The notes beneath the pieces were generated by a model. The model was not told where the DNA came from. It worked only from the letters and a program-made list of their open reading frames with translations, and searched no databases. This document shows, in pieces, positions 52,001-60,039 of a stretch of DNA of 64,000 bases (positions are counted from its first letter, which is position 1; each line of letters begins with the position of its first letter). The position numbers and the translations under genes were made by a program. The DNA is from Streptomyces sp. YPW6 (GTDB lineage: Bacteria > Actinomycetota > Actinomycetes > Streptomycetales > Streptomycetaceae): the NCBI RefSeq assembly GCF_018866325.1, contig NZ_CP076457.1:7413001-7477000 (forward strand), given 5' to 3'.

Positions 52001-52502
52001 GGGCCTCCGGCACGGCGCGACCGTGCTCGTCGCCGGCGTCAAGGTCGCCACCCAGACCCCGCCGATCCGCTCCGGCAAGCGGGTCATCTTCGCCACCCTG
52101 GACGACCCCACGGGCCTGTCCGACCTGGCGTTCTTCGAGGACAGCCACGGGCGGTGCGCCCATACGGTGTTCCACAGCAGCCTGCTGCTCGTGCGCGGCA
52201 CCCTCGCCCGCCGTCCGCCGCGCGCCTTCAGCATCACCGGCACGGCCGCCTGGGACCTGGCCGAGCTGATCGACCTGTACCGCGAGGGCGGCCCCGCCGC
52301 CGTCGCGGACCGGCTCACCCGCGCCGATCCCGCGCCGCGCAGGGCCGCGCCGCGCCGCACCCTCACCCAGTCGAACGGCTTCGCCCTGCACCCCTGGGCC
52401 GACCTCCAGCCGCCCGGCGCACCGGCCTCCGCCGGTCTGCCCGCCCTCGACGCGCTCGACGGACGGTCCTTCCACCACGCGAGCCCCGGAAGCGCGGGGT
52501 GA
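49002..52502 (+). CDS. dnaE2: Error-prone DNA polymerase III alpha subunit DnaE2
   Basis: A 1166-residue polymerase from ATG 49002 with a perfect AGGAGG site. The PHP domain is at the start (FTHLHAASGYSLRYG, ALTDRDSLAG). The polymerase palm has catalytic Asps in LPDIDLDVES and the family markers AARGSGVGSLVTHLL, EAAMHPCGLLVS, FRPGPVAANMVDPL and GSFGFAKAHAAAFA. The C-terminus has the OB fold (ATVLVAGVKVATQTP). It is followed after 5 bp by an ImuB-like gene, the standard SOS mutasome arrangement, which identifies it as DnaE2 and not the replicative DnaE1. Acts in damage-induced translesion synthesis. Confidence 0.85.
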   Translation: MSFTHLHAASGYSLRYGASHPSALAERAAERGLDALALTDRDSLAGVVRFAKACAEAGIRPLFGVDLAVPGVPASGPVPPERQRTAPARGGAFVTEPPRRAVFLARTERGWAELCRLVTAASDQGVTWDDLSCPDDELFVLLGADSEVGQALASGRPDRAATLLGPWRTRFGRSLRIATSWHGRPGTGPGSLRLAARLLGFATEQQVTPVLTNAVRYADPDRGEVADILDSARLLVPIDDRDASRLDSGQRWLKDTGEMERIAGRIAEAAGGRSGDARRLLAATEETAEACAVDPGGAFGLGRLNLPEPELVGASADSADRALADRCAAGMLGRGYHREGERWDRLEEELRIIAGHGFAGYFLTVAEVAAQARRLGVRVAARGSGVGSLVTHLLEISPVDPVAHGLVMERFLSEHRTSLPDIDLDVESARRLEVYQAVRERFGGDRVATLAVYKTYRARGAIEVVARARGMAPDRAARLGKAFPHIRAKDVRAALAELPELREVAAEDHGRLWELVEALDELPFEAAMHPCGLLVSDAALVRRTPLAPTTVDNIAMSQFDKEDIEDTGHPKIDVIGVRMQSALAHAAAEIERVTGERLDLDDPAQVPPDDPATYDLISSGDTLGTFQLESPGQRELVRNLRPRSFGDLALDISLFRPGPVAANMVDPLIKARDSGSGTRYAHRDLRTILAETEGQVVYHEQVIAIMVQLTGCDRGTADEARRALSVPERQGRVRAWFADRARGRGYSVQVVRDVWKTLENFGSFGFAKAHAAAFAQPAYQSSWLKAHRMAALLAGLLTHDPGMYHKRVLAADARRHGVPLLLPDVNHSRAAHIIELVSGKWGVRIGLAQVRGITEAESGRIVAGQPYTSAEDFWQRARPSRPLAERLARVGALSAFGSRRELLLKVAELHRSGRGAGGSAAGQLPMAEAGSARDAGSPESGPGAEGDSADDAATGLPAMDASEQLAAELDVLGMDISRHLLDEHRSLLADIGATPAAGLAGLRHGATVLVAGVKVATQTPPIRSGKRVIFATLDDPTGLSDLAFFEDSHGRCAHTVFHSSLLLVRGTLARRPPRAFSITGTAAWDLAELIDLYREGGPAAVADRLTRADPAPRRAAPRRTLTQSNGFALHPWADLQPPGAPASAGLPALDALDGRSFHHASPGSAG

Positions 52503-52507
52503 CCGGG

Positions 52508-53491
52508 ATGATCCTCTACCTCCACTTCGGCGACCCGCAGCCGGACCCCGCCTACCGGCGACTCCTCGACATGGTCGGCGAGTTCACCCCCGTCGCCCAG
52601 GCCCTGCCGCCGGACGCGGCCCTCGCCGACGTGTCCGGGAGCACCCGCTACTTCGACCGCGACGCCGCCGGGCTCGCCGCCCTGATCCGGATGCGCGCGG
52701 CCGCGCTCCACGGCCTCGACGTGACGGTCGGCATCGGCCCCAACCCGCTGCTCGCCCGGCTCGCCGCCCACCGCGGGGAGCCCGGCGCCATCCGCACCAT
52801 TCCTGACGACCCCGAGGCCATCACCCGATTCCTCGCCGGGCTCCCCGCCGCCGCACTGCCCGGCGTCGGCCCGGCCACCGCCCGCACCCTGGCCTCGTAC
52901 GGACTGCGCACCGCCGACCGGATCGCGGCCACCCCGCTGCTCACCCTCCAGCGCATCCTGGGCGCGGCCTCCGGGCGTGAGCTGCGCGACCGCGCGGCAG
53001 GCATCGACCCCACCCGCGTCACCGCCGGCGCCCCGCCCCGCACGGTCGCCGCCGAACACCGCTTCGGCCGGGACGAGTCCGACGCCGCCCGCCGGCAGGC
53101 CGCCCTGACCCACCTGACCGAACAGCTCGGCGCCCGCCTCCGCGACCAGCGGCAGACCTGCCGGGCGCTCACCCTGACCGTCCTGTACGCCGACCGTACG
53201 GGTCAGGCGTCGATCACCCGCAGCCGCACCCTGCCCGAAGCCACCGCGCACACCCCCCACCTGCGCGCCACGGCCCACGCGCTGCACGGCGCTCTGGGGC
53301 TCCAGCGGGCCCGGGTCCGCTCGCTGGCCCTGCGCGCGGGCGAACTCGGCGACGCCGCGTCGGCCTCCCGGCAGCTGACCTTCGGCCCCGACGACGACCG
53401 GGCCCGCCGCATCGAGGCCGCGGCCGACCGCGCCCGCGCCCGCTTCGGGGCGGGCGCGGTACGGCCCGCCAGCACGGCGGGGATGCGGTGA
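52508..53491 (+). CDS. imuB: Y-family polymerase-like protein (ImuB-type, lacking catalytic acids)
   Basis: A 327-residue protein of the Y-family. It begins ILYLHFGDPQPDPAYRRLLD where true DinB has the catalytic DxD; the second site is ALADVSGSTRYF in place of SIDE. So catalytic carboxylates are missing, as in ImuB. The thumb has helix-hairpin-helix LPGVGPATARTLASYGL and a little-finger domain follows (AEHRFGRDESDAARRQ). ImuB links DnaE2 to the sliding clamp in mycobacteria; a clear ImuA' is not next to it. Shorter than mycobacterial ImuB (about 520), so it may be a distinct subgroup. Confidence 0.7.
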   Translation: MILYLHFGDPQPDPAYRRLLDMVGEFTPVAQALPPDAALADVSGSTRYFDRDAAGLAALIRMRAAALHGLDVTVGIGPNPLLARLAAHRGEPGAIRTIPDDPEAITRFLAGLPAAALPGVGPATARTLASYGLRTADRIAATPLLTLQRILGAASGRELRDRAAGIDPTRVTAGAPPRTVAAEHRFGRDESDAARRQAALTHLTEQLGARLRDQRQTCRALTLTVLYADRTGQASITRSRTLPEATAHTPHLRATAHALHGALGLQRARVRSLALRAGELGDAASASRQLTFGPDDDRARRIEAAADRARARFGAGAVRPASTAGMR

Positions 53492-53513
53492 GTGGAGGCG
53501 CGCTGTGGGGGCC

Positions 53514-54023
53514 TCACCCTCCCAGGTGCTCCGCCCGGTGCGCCGCCCACCGCTGCATCAGCGAGCCGAACTCCTTCTCCAGGAACCGGAAGAACTCCAG
53601 GGTGTCGTTGATCCGGCGGCCCTGCGGGGTGTCCGGCCCGAACTGTTCCACGCCCTCGCGCATCGTGGTCTGCCAGTTCCTCAGGATCGCGTCCCGTTCG
53701 AGCAGCGCGTCGTACCACTGGTCGCCCTGGACGCGATAGCGCTCACGCCGGGACCCCGGCTCCCGCTCGCGGCTGACCATGTTGACCTGGGCGAGGTAGC
53801 GGACGGCCCCCGACACGGCCGCCGGGCTGACCTTCAGCTGCCCGCTCAGCTCGGCGGAGGTGAGTGCGCCCTGCTCCGAGGAGAGCAGGGCGGCGAAGAC
53901 CCTGGCCGGCATACGGGCCATGCCCGCCTGGACCAGCTGGGCGGCGAAACGTTCCACGAACCGGGAGGCGGCCGCCGCCTCGTCGTCGCCGTCCGTGCGG
54001 TTCTCCGTCCGCCGCTCATCCAT
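53514..54023 (-). CDS. GbsR/MarR-family transcription regulator
   Basis: A 169-residue regulator. The winged helix (about 35-105) has VFAALLSSEQGALTSAELSG, LKVSPAAVSGAVRYLAQVNM and the wing REREPGSRRERYRVQG; a helical dimerisation end follows (LEFFRFLEKEFGSLMQR). It is divergent from the ABC exporter with an inverted repeat between the two, so it probably represses its own gene and the exporter. Confidence 0.8.
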   Translation of the reverse strand: MDERRTENRTDGDDEAAAASRFVERFAAQLVQAGMARMPARVFAALLSSEQGALTSAELSGQLKVSPAAVSGAVRYLAQVNMVSREREPGSRRERYRVQGDQWYDALLERDAILRNWQTTMREGVEQFGPDTPQGRRINDTLEFFRFLEKEFGSLMQRWAAHRAEHLGG

Positions 54024-54099
54024 GTTCCGACCTCGGTCTCCGTGGTTCCCGGCGCTCGCGTGCCGTCCGCGCCCCGGGCCGGGCCCGCGAGCGATTCAT

Positions 54100-54136
54100 A
54101 CGCTTCTTTAACTTCACGCATTTCTGAAAGAAGCGT
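54100..54136. promoter_or_regulatory. Operator-like inverted repeat
   Basis: Perfect 10-bp inverted repeat ACGCTTCTTT / AAAGAAGCGT (54100-54109 and 54127-54136) with 17 bp between, in the 124-bp divergent region between the GbsR regulator and the ABC operon. The AT-rich repeat stands out from the GC-rich surroundings and ends 12 bp before the ATPase start. Very likely the binding site of the regulator. Confidence 0.65.
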
Positions 54137-54147
54137 AACTTCGGAAC

Positions 54148-55077
54148 ATGAAGAAGGCCATCACCGTCTCCGGACTCCACAAGTCGTTCGGCCCGACACA
54201 CGCCCTCGACGGCCTCGACCTGGACGTGCGGGCCGGCGAGGTCCACGGCTTCCTCGGACCCAACGGGGCAGGCAAGTCCACGACGATCCGCGTCCTGCTG
54301 GGGCTGCTGCGTGCCGACTCCGGAGGCGTCCAGCTCCTGGGCAAGGACCCGTGGAAGGACGCGGTCGAACTGCACCGGCGACTCGCCTACGTCCCCGGGG
54401 ACGTCGAGCTGTGGCCCGGTCTCACCGGAGGGGAGGCCATCGACCTGCTGGCGAAGCTGCGCGGCGGCCTCGACCGGCGGCGGCGCGACGAACTCATCGA
54501 CCGGTTCGACCTCGACCCGCTCAAGAAGGGCCGCGCCTACTCCAAGGGCAACCGGCAGAAGGTCGCCATCGTCGCTGCGCTCGCCTCCGATGCCGAACTG
54601 CTTCTCCTCGACGAGCCCACGGCGGGCCTCGACCCCTTGATGGAGGTCGTCTTCCAGGACGTCATCCTCCAGGCGAAGGCGGCGGGGAAGACCGTGCTGC
54701 TCTCCAGCCACATCCTGGCCCAGGTCGAAAAGCTCTGCGACCGCGTCAGCATCGTCCGCCAGGGCCGCACCGTGCAGTCGGGCACGCTCGGCGAGATGCG
54801 CCACCTCACCCGGACGACCGTCGAGGCCGAGACCGAACGCCCGGTCACCGGACTCGACGCCCTGCCCGGTGTCCACGGTCTGAGGGCGATGGACCTGAGA
54901 GTGCACTTCGCCGTGGACGGCGCCCACCTCGACGCCGCGATCCGCCGGCTCGGCGCGTTCGGCATCCGGAGCCTGACCAGCCACCCGCCGACACTCGAAG
55001 AGCTGATGCTGCGTCACTACGGCGACGAGATCGCGCCCCCGGCCTCCTCGTCCGCCTCGGATGGCGCTGCCCGATGA
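54148..55077 (+). CDS. ABC transporter ATP-binding protein
   Basis: A 309-residue ATPase: Walker A GPNGAGKSTTIRVL, signature YSKGNRQKVAIVAAL (SKGNRQK in place of LSGGQ), Walker B LLLLDEPTAGLDPL and the switch His in LSSHILAQVEK. The last 90 residues are the C-terminal domain of drug-export ATPases. Its stop overlaps the permease start (ATGA). A small-molecule exporter is the likely role; substrate unknown. Confidence 0.9.
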   Translation: MKKAITVSGLHKSFGPTHALDGLDLDVRAGEVHGFLGPNGAGKSTTIRVLLGLLRADSGGVQLLGKDPWKDAVELHRRLAYVPGDVELWPGLTGGEAIDLLAKLRGGLDRRRRDELIDRFDLDPLKKGRAYSKGNRQKVAIVAALASDAELLLLDEPTAGLDPLMEVVFQDVILQAKAAGKTVLLSSHILAQVEKLCDRVSIVRQGRTVQSGTLGEMRHLTRTTVEAETERPVTGLDALPGVHGLRAMDLRVHFAVDGAHLDAAIRRLGAFGIRSLTSHPPTLEELMLRHYGDEIAPPASSSASDGAAR

Positions 55078-56735
55078 CCGGTACCCCGACGCCCCTCGGC
55101 ACGTCCCCGAAGCCCACGCCCGGCTGGATCCGCCCCGCCGCCTTCACCGGCACCGGGATCCTCCTCCGGTTCGGCCTGCGGCGCGACCGCGTCCGCCTGC
55201 CCGTATGGCTGCTCGCCCTCACCCTGGGCACCCTCGTCACGGCGGCCGAGTACACGACGCTGTATTCCACCCCCGAGGAGCGCGCCGCGGCCGTCAGCTC
55301 CATGGACAGTCCGGCCGCGCTCGCCATGACCGGCCCCCGCGCCTATCTCTCCGACTACACCGCCGGCGCGATGCTCGGCCACCAGATGCTCGGCTTCATG
55401 GCCGTCCTGGTCGGCCTGATGAGCGTCCTGACCGTCACCCGGCACACCCGCGACGAGGAGGAGACCGGCCGCGCCGAACTGGTCCGCTCCACCGTCGTCG
55501 GCCACCACGCCCAGCTGGCCGCCGCCCTGTCGGTCGCCGTCGTGGCCAACCTCGGCCTCGCCCTGCTGCTGGCCCTGGGCCTCACCGCGACGGGCACCGA
55601 CGGAGTCGGTCCGGGCGGGGCCCTGCTGTACGGCCTCGCGCATGCCGCGATCGGGCTCGTCTTCGCCGGTGTCGCCGCGATCACCGCGCAGATCACCGCA
55701 CACACCCGGGGCGCGTCGGGCATGGCGCTCGCGACGATCGGTGCGGCCTACGTGCTGCGGGCCTCCGGCGACGTGGGCCAGGACGCCCTGTCCTGGCTGA
55801 GCCCGATCGGCTGGATCCAGCGCACCTACGTCTTCGTCGACGACCGCTGGTGGCCCCTCGCCCTCTGCCTCCTCCTCGCCGCCGCGACCGCCGCCCACGG
55901 CTTCGTCCTGAGTACCCGGCGTGATGTCGGCGCGGGCCTCCGCCCCGCGCGGCTCGGCCGGCGCACCGCGTCCGACGCACTCACCCGGCCCTTCGGCTTC
56001 GCCCTGCGGCTGCACCGGGCGACCTTGCTCGGCTTCGCCGCCGGACTGTGCCTGATGGGCGTCATGTACGGCTCGATCCTCGGCCAGGCCGCCGACATGG
56101 TGGCGAGCGTCGAGCAGCTCCAGGAGGCGCTCGAGGACATCGGCGGCGCCTCCCTGGCCGAGTCGTTCGCGTCCATGGTGATGGTCGTCGTCGCGGTCGT
56201 CGCCGCCGTGTACGTGGTGATGGCCGCGCTGCGACCGCGCGCCGAGGAGAGCGCCGGGCGCGCCGAACCGCTCCTGGCCACCGGGCTCTCCCGCAACCGC
56301 TGGCTCGGCAGCCACATCGCCGTCGCCCTGACCGGCGGCACGGCCCTGCTCGTCCTGGCCGGGCTGTGCTTCGGCATCTCGGGCGCGGCGTCGACGGGGG
56401 ACGCGAGCCTGGTCCTCGAACTGACCGGGGCGGCGGCCGCGTACGCCCCGGCCCTGTGGGTCACCGTCGGAGTGGCCGTCCTGCTCTTCGGCTGGGTCCC
56501 GCGGGCGGGGACGGCGGCCTGGATCGTGCCCGTGTACGCGTTCCTCGTCGGATACCTGGGGCCCATCCTCCAGCTCCCGGACCGGCTGACGAACCTGTCG
56601 CCCTTCGGCCATGTGCCCCGGCTCCCGGCCGCCGGAATGACCTGGACCCCCCTGCTGCTCCTGACCGCCGTCGCGGCCGGACTGATCGCGCTGGGCCTCG
56701 CGGGCTTCCGCCGCCGGGACCTGGAGACCAAGTGA
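55074..56735 (+). CDS. ABC exporter permease
   Basis: A 553-residue membrane protein with about twelve helices in two halves (for example LPVWLLALTLGTLVTAAEYT, GALLYGLAHAAIGLVFAGVA; then ATLLGFAAGLCLMGVMYGSI, TAWIVPVYAFLVGYLGPILQ). This doubled permease of about 530-560 residues is typical of actinobacterial exporters of the TipA-/polyketide-type. Coupled to the ATPase by ATGA. Acts with the regulated operon at 54023-54148. Confidence 0.85.
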   Translation: MTGTPTPLGTSPKPTPGWIRPAAFTGTGILLRFGLRRDRVRLPVWLLALTLGTLVTAAEYTTLYSTPEERAAAVSSMDSPAALAMTGPRAYLSDYTAGAMLGHQMLGFMAVLVGLMSVLTVTRHTRDEEETGRAELVRSTVVGHHAQLAAALSVAVVANLGLALLLALGLTATGTDGVGPGGALLYGLAHAAIGLVFAGVAAITAQITAHTRGASGMALATIGAAYVLRASGDVGQDALSWLSPIGWIQRTYVFVDDRWWPLALCLLLAAATAAHGFVLSTRRDVGAGLRPARLGRRTASDALTRPFGFALRLHRATLLGFAAGLCLMGVMYGSILGQAADMVASVEQLQEALEDIGGASLAESFASMVMVVVAVVAAVYVVMAALRPRAEESAGRAEPLLATGLSRNRWLGSHIAVALTGGTALLVLAGLCFGISGAASTGDASLVLELTGAAAAYAPALWVTVGVAVLLFGWVPRAGTAAWIVPVYAFLVGYLGPILQLPDRLTNLSPFGHVPRLPAAGMTWTPLLLLTAVAAGLIALGLAGFRRRDLETK

Positions 56736-56759
56736 GGGGAGCGCACCCCGGACCGGGCC

Positions 56760-58199
56760 TCACCACCCGGTCCACAGCAGGTGGTTGACGAGCAGGGCCG
56801 GCACCACCGACGCGATCAGCCACCACCGCGCACCGCGGCGGGGCAGCAGCGCCGCCGCGGGCAGCAGCCACAGCAGGAACGGCTGCCAGATCCGCTCCGT
56901 CTCCGCCTTGCTCATCCCGGAGAGGTCGGCGGCGAGCAGCGCCACCAGCGCCGCCAGGGCGAGCAGCGCCAGCCTCCCCTCCGGGGAGCCCCCCGAGGAG
57001 CCGCCCCGCAGCGCCCGTACGGCGCCGGGCGCGGCCATCGCGCTCCGGCGCAGTCCGGCGACCGCCGCGAGCCCGGCCGCGACGGTGGCGCAGGCCAGGT
57101 TGCCCCAGACCCAGTAGGCGTACGGGCGAACGCCCCCCGCACCCTGGTAGTAGCGCTCGACCAACAGGTGGTAGGCGGTCCACCAGTTGAACCCGGCGAG
57201 GGTGAAGGCCACCGGGACCACCAGCGCGCCGAGCAGGAACACCGGCACTGGGCGCGCGGTCCGGGCGAGCACGAGAACCGCGAGCAGGACGGCCGCCATC
57301 AGCCCCAGCCCGTAACTCAGGTAGCAGGTCCACCCGAACAGCAGACCCCCGCCGGCCGCGGCCAGGGCCGGGAAGCGGACCCGGCGGGTGGCGGCCAGGG
57401 CGAGCAGCGCCACCGACCAGGCGACGACAGCGGTGAAGTACCCGTCGGCGGAGACGCCCGCCCAGACAGCGGCCGGAGCGAGGACGAGGAAGGGCGCGGC
57501 GCGGCGCGCCAGGCGCTCGTCGGCCAGTACCCGCACGGTGATCAGGGCGGCCAGCACCGCCGAACTCCCCACCACGACACACCAGACCGCCGCCCAGGCG
57601 CCGCCGCCGAGACCGATGCGGTCCAGCCAGACGAAGGTCAGCGTGGCGCCCGGCGGGTGCCCGGCGACATGGGCGGGCCAGTTGCCGGGCGCGTCGAGCA
57701 GGATGTGGTCGGTGAAGCCGCGCAGGGTGGCGGGGATGTCCTCGAACCGGTCGATGACCCGCAGGTACTCGTGCTTGGTGGTCAGCCGCTTCGCGACCCC
57801 GCGGTACCAGCCGTCGATCAGCGCCATCGAGAAGACCCAGGCCATGGAGCCGGCCCAGGCCGATGCCAGCAGCCCCCGCCAGGGCAGCCGGGCGGCGAGC
57901 GGCGGGCCGTACGCGATCACCAGGACGGCCATGGTGAGCGCGGCGGGGGTGCCGGGACCCAGGTGGGGGTCCCAGGAAGCCAGGAAAGGCGGCCACTGGG
58001 CGAACAGGGTGCCGTCCCGGTCCTGGATGACCCGGCCGATGATCACGGCGGCGGCCACCAGCAGCACGCCTGCGGCGGCGGCGATCAGGTCGGCCCGCCT
58101 CGCCCGCCGGGCGCGTTCGTCGATGCGGTCCGACGGTGCGGGCCGGCCAGGTCCCGTGCCGTCGGCGGTGTCCGTGGGGGTGACGTCCTCGGTCTTCAC
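56760..58199 (-). CDS. Polytopic membrane protein, GT-C glycosyltransferase-like
   Basis: A 479-residue protein with about eleven membrane segments. After the first segments there is a loop with AGHPPGATLTFVWLDR (GHPPG, a motif found in GT-C-like membrane proteins) and GVSADGYFTAVVAWS. Loop region DHILLDAPGNWPAHV suggests an extracytoplasmic substrate site. It resembles mannosyltransferase-like membrane proteins of actinobacteria, but the assignment is by topology only. Convergent with the ABC permease gene (25 bp apart). Confidence 0.65.
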   Translation of the reverse strand: MKTEDVTPTDTADGTGPGRPAPSDRIDERARRARRADLIAAAAGVLLVAAAVIIGRVIQDRDGTLFAQWPPFLASWDPHLGPGTPAALTMAVLVIAYGPPLAARLPWRGLLASAWAGSMAWVFSMALIDGWYRGVAKRLTTKHEYLRVIDRFEDIPATLRGFTDHILLDAPGNWPAHVAGHPPGATLTFVWLDRIGLGGGAWAAVWCVVVGSSAVLAALITVRVLADERLARRAAPFLVLAPAAVWAGVSADGYFTAVVAWSVALLALAATRRVRFPALAAAGGGLLFGWTCYLSYGLGLMAAVLLAVLVLARTARPVPVFLLGALVVPVAFTLAGFNWWTAYHLLVERYYQGAGGVRPYAYWVWGNLACATVAAGLAAVAGLRRSAMAAPGAVRALRGGSSGGSPEGRLALLALAALVALLAADLSGMSKAETERIWQPFLLWLLPAAALLPRRGARWWLIASVVPALLVNHLLWTGW

Positions 58200-58441
58200 G
58201 CTGGCACGCTATGCACTGCGAGCGGCGATCGGGCGTTACGGCGGGGCCGCGTCACCGAACCGTCAGATCCGGCCCGCCCGGCACGTCCTCCTTTCGCGGT
58301 GCTCCGCGGCTCCGGCCCCGTGACCCCGGCCCCGTGGCCGACCGCTCCATGGCTCCGGCCCTGTGGCCCCTTCCGCGCCATCGCTCCGGCCCCGCGGGCC
58401 GGCTGTTCCGCGGCTCGGGCGTTGCTCCCTCCGACGGTTCT

Positions 58442-58600
58442 GCCATCCGGCCGATCGCATCCCCGGCCCGTTCCGCCACCGGGCCGATCGCCTCGCCGGC
58501 CCCATCTGCCATCCGGCCGATCGCATCCCCGGCCCGTTCCGCCACCGGGCCGATCGCCTCGCCGGCCCCATCTGCCATCCGGCCGATCGCATCCCCTGCT
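58442..58600. repeat. Tandem 33-bp repeat
   Basis: A 66-bp unit (58442-58507) repeats exactly at 58508-58573 and partly after 58574; each unit is itself two related 33-bp halves. Thirty-three bp is eleven codons, so every frame keeps an 11-residue period; on the minus strand one frame reads ADGAGEAIGPVAERAGDAIG in repeats, which would be an amphipathic helix. No start or ribosome-binding site supports translation. It lies in the 568-bp gap before the oxidoreductase gene and may be slippage-prone. Confidence 0.7.
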
Positions 58601-58767
58601 CCGCTCCGTCCTCCGGCCGACCGGTCTCCCCGGGCTGTCGTGCCGTCCGGCCGGTCACCTTCCCGGCCGTCGTGCCGTCCGGCCGCGGTGCCGGATGCCG
58701 CTACGTCAGAATTCCGTCAGGAGTCGCAACCACCCTTCGACGGTGTTCCGCGCATAGCGTCGGTCCC

Positions 58768-60039
58768 ATGCCCGAACGCCGCCGCATCCGTTCCCTCCCC
58801 GGCGCCCTCCGCGCCCCGCGTACCCCCGCCGACCCGGGTTTCTGGCGCAGCCCCGTCCGAGGGGCGCGCTTCACCGCCGTACTCGGTGTCGTGCTGCTCG
58901 CCGGACTCACGCTGCTGTTCGTCACCGGTCTGCTCTCGTACGCCGCCTACAACCCGGACCTGAATCCGGTCAACGACAAGACCCCGGACAAGGGCCTGCT
59001 GGGCTTCTACCTGTTCTCCTGGCCGACGAGCCCGCACTGGCTCTACCGGCTCACCCAGGGCCTGCACGTCACCGTCGGGATCGTGCTCGTGCCCGTCCTG
59101 CTCGCGAAGCTCTGGTCGGTGATCCCCCGGCTCTTCGCCCTGCCGCCCGCCCGTTCCGTGGGCCACGCCCTGGAACGGCTCTCGCTGCTGCTGCTCGTGG
59201 GCGGGGCGCTGTTCCAGTTCATCACCGGACTGCTCAACATCCAGCTGGACTACATCTTCCCCGGGTCCTTCTACCCCCTGCACTTCTACGGCGCCTGGGT
59301 CTTCCTGGCCGGGTTCGTCACCCATACGGCCCTCAAGGCGCCGCAGGCCTTTCGGGTGTTGCGCAATGGTGTTCCGCGCGGCGGGGCCGACACGCTCGCC
59401 GCCCCCGACCCGCTCCCCGCCACCGTGTCCCGGCGCGGCGCGCTGGCCATGGTCGGCGCCGGTTCGCTTCTGCTGCTGGTGACCTCGGCCGGCCGCAGCT
59501 TCGACGGGCCGCTGCGCCGTATCGCGCTCCTCACCCCGCGCGGCGGCACCGACCCGGGGCCGGGGCCGAACGCCTTCCAGATCAACAAGACGGCCGCCGC
59601 CGTACGGGTCACCCCCGCCGACACGGGGGAGCGCTGGCGGCTGACGGTACGCGGGCCGGCCGGGGAGTTCCGCTTCTCCCGGGCCGAACTGCTCGCCATG
59701 GAGCAGCACAGCGCGGCGCTCCCGATCGCCTGCGTGGAGGGCTGGTCCACCTCGGACCAGCAGTGGCGCGGGGTGCGGCTGCGCGACCTGGCGGCACTCG
59801 CCGGACACCCGGACCGGCCGCCGGGCGTGTTCGTCGAGTCGCTCCAGCGCAGCGGCTCCTTCCGTAAGGCCGCGCTGCGCGACAACCAGGTCCGGGACAG
59901 CCGCTCGCTGCTCGCGCTGGAGGTGAACGGCGCCCCGCTGTCGCCGGACCACGGCTACCCGGCCCGGATCATCGTCCCCGCCGCGCCCGGAGTCCTGAAC
60001 ACCAAGTGGGTCGAGACCCTGACGTTCGGAGAGCTGTGA
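58768..60039 (+). CDS. Membrane b561-like/molybdopterin-dependent oxidoreductase fusion
   Basis: A 423-residue protein from ATG 58768. Residues about 35-195 hold four to five membrane helices of cytochrome b561 type (FTAVLGVVLLAGLTLLFVTG; LTQGLHVTVGIVLVPVLLAK; LHFYGAWVFLAGFVTHTALK) with haem-ligand-like His residues. After SRRGALAMVGAGSLLLL comes an oxidoreductase molybdopterin-binding domain (about 275-423) with the Mo-ligand Cys in ALPIACVEGWSTSDQQW and GYPARIIVPAAPG. So a membrane electron-transfer module is fused to a YedY-like catalytic domain. Substrate unknown. Coupled to the next gene. Confidence 0.8.
   Translation: MPERRRIRSLPGALRAPRTPADPGFWRSPVRGARFTAVLGVVLLAGLTLLFVTGLLSYAAYNPDLNPVNDKTPDKGLLGFYLFSWPTSPHWLYRLTQGLHVTVGIVLVPVLLAKLWSVIPRLFALPPARSVGHALERLSLLLLVGGALFQFITGLLNIQLDYIFPGSFYPLHFYGAWVFLAGFVTHTALKAPQAFRVLRNGVPRGGADTLAAPDPLPATVSRRGALAMVGAGSLLLLVTSAGRSFDGPLRRIALLTPRGGTDPGPGPNAFQINKTAAAVRVTPADTGERWRLTVRGPAGEFRFSRAELLAMEQHSAALPIACVEGWSTSDQQWRGVRLRDLAALAGHPDRPPGVFVESLQRSGSFRKAALRDNQVRDSRSLLALEVNGAPLSPDHGYPARIIVPAAPGVLNTKWVETLTFGEL

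Noticed and set aside
48813..52478. Very long open frame on the minus strand (over 1,200 codons)
   Set aside because: It is the complement of dnaE2. Its product is low-complexity Arg/Gly/Glu without domains, and the plus strand has a perfect ribosome-binding site and polymerase motifs.
58363..58767. N-terminal extension of the oxidoreductase through the tandem repeat
   Set aside because: The frame is open but the product is low-complexity, and ATG 58768 starts directly before a normal N-terminus. Repeats of a multiple of three keep frames open by chance.
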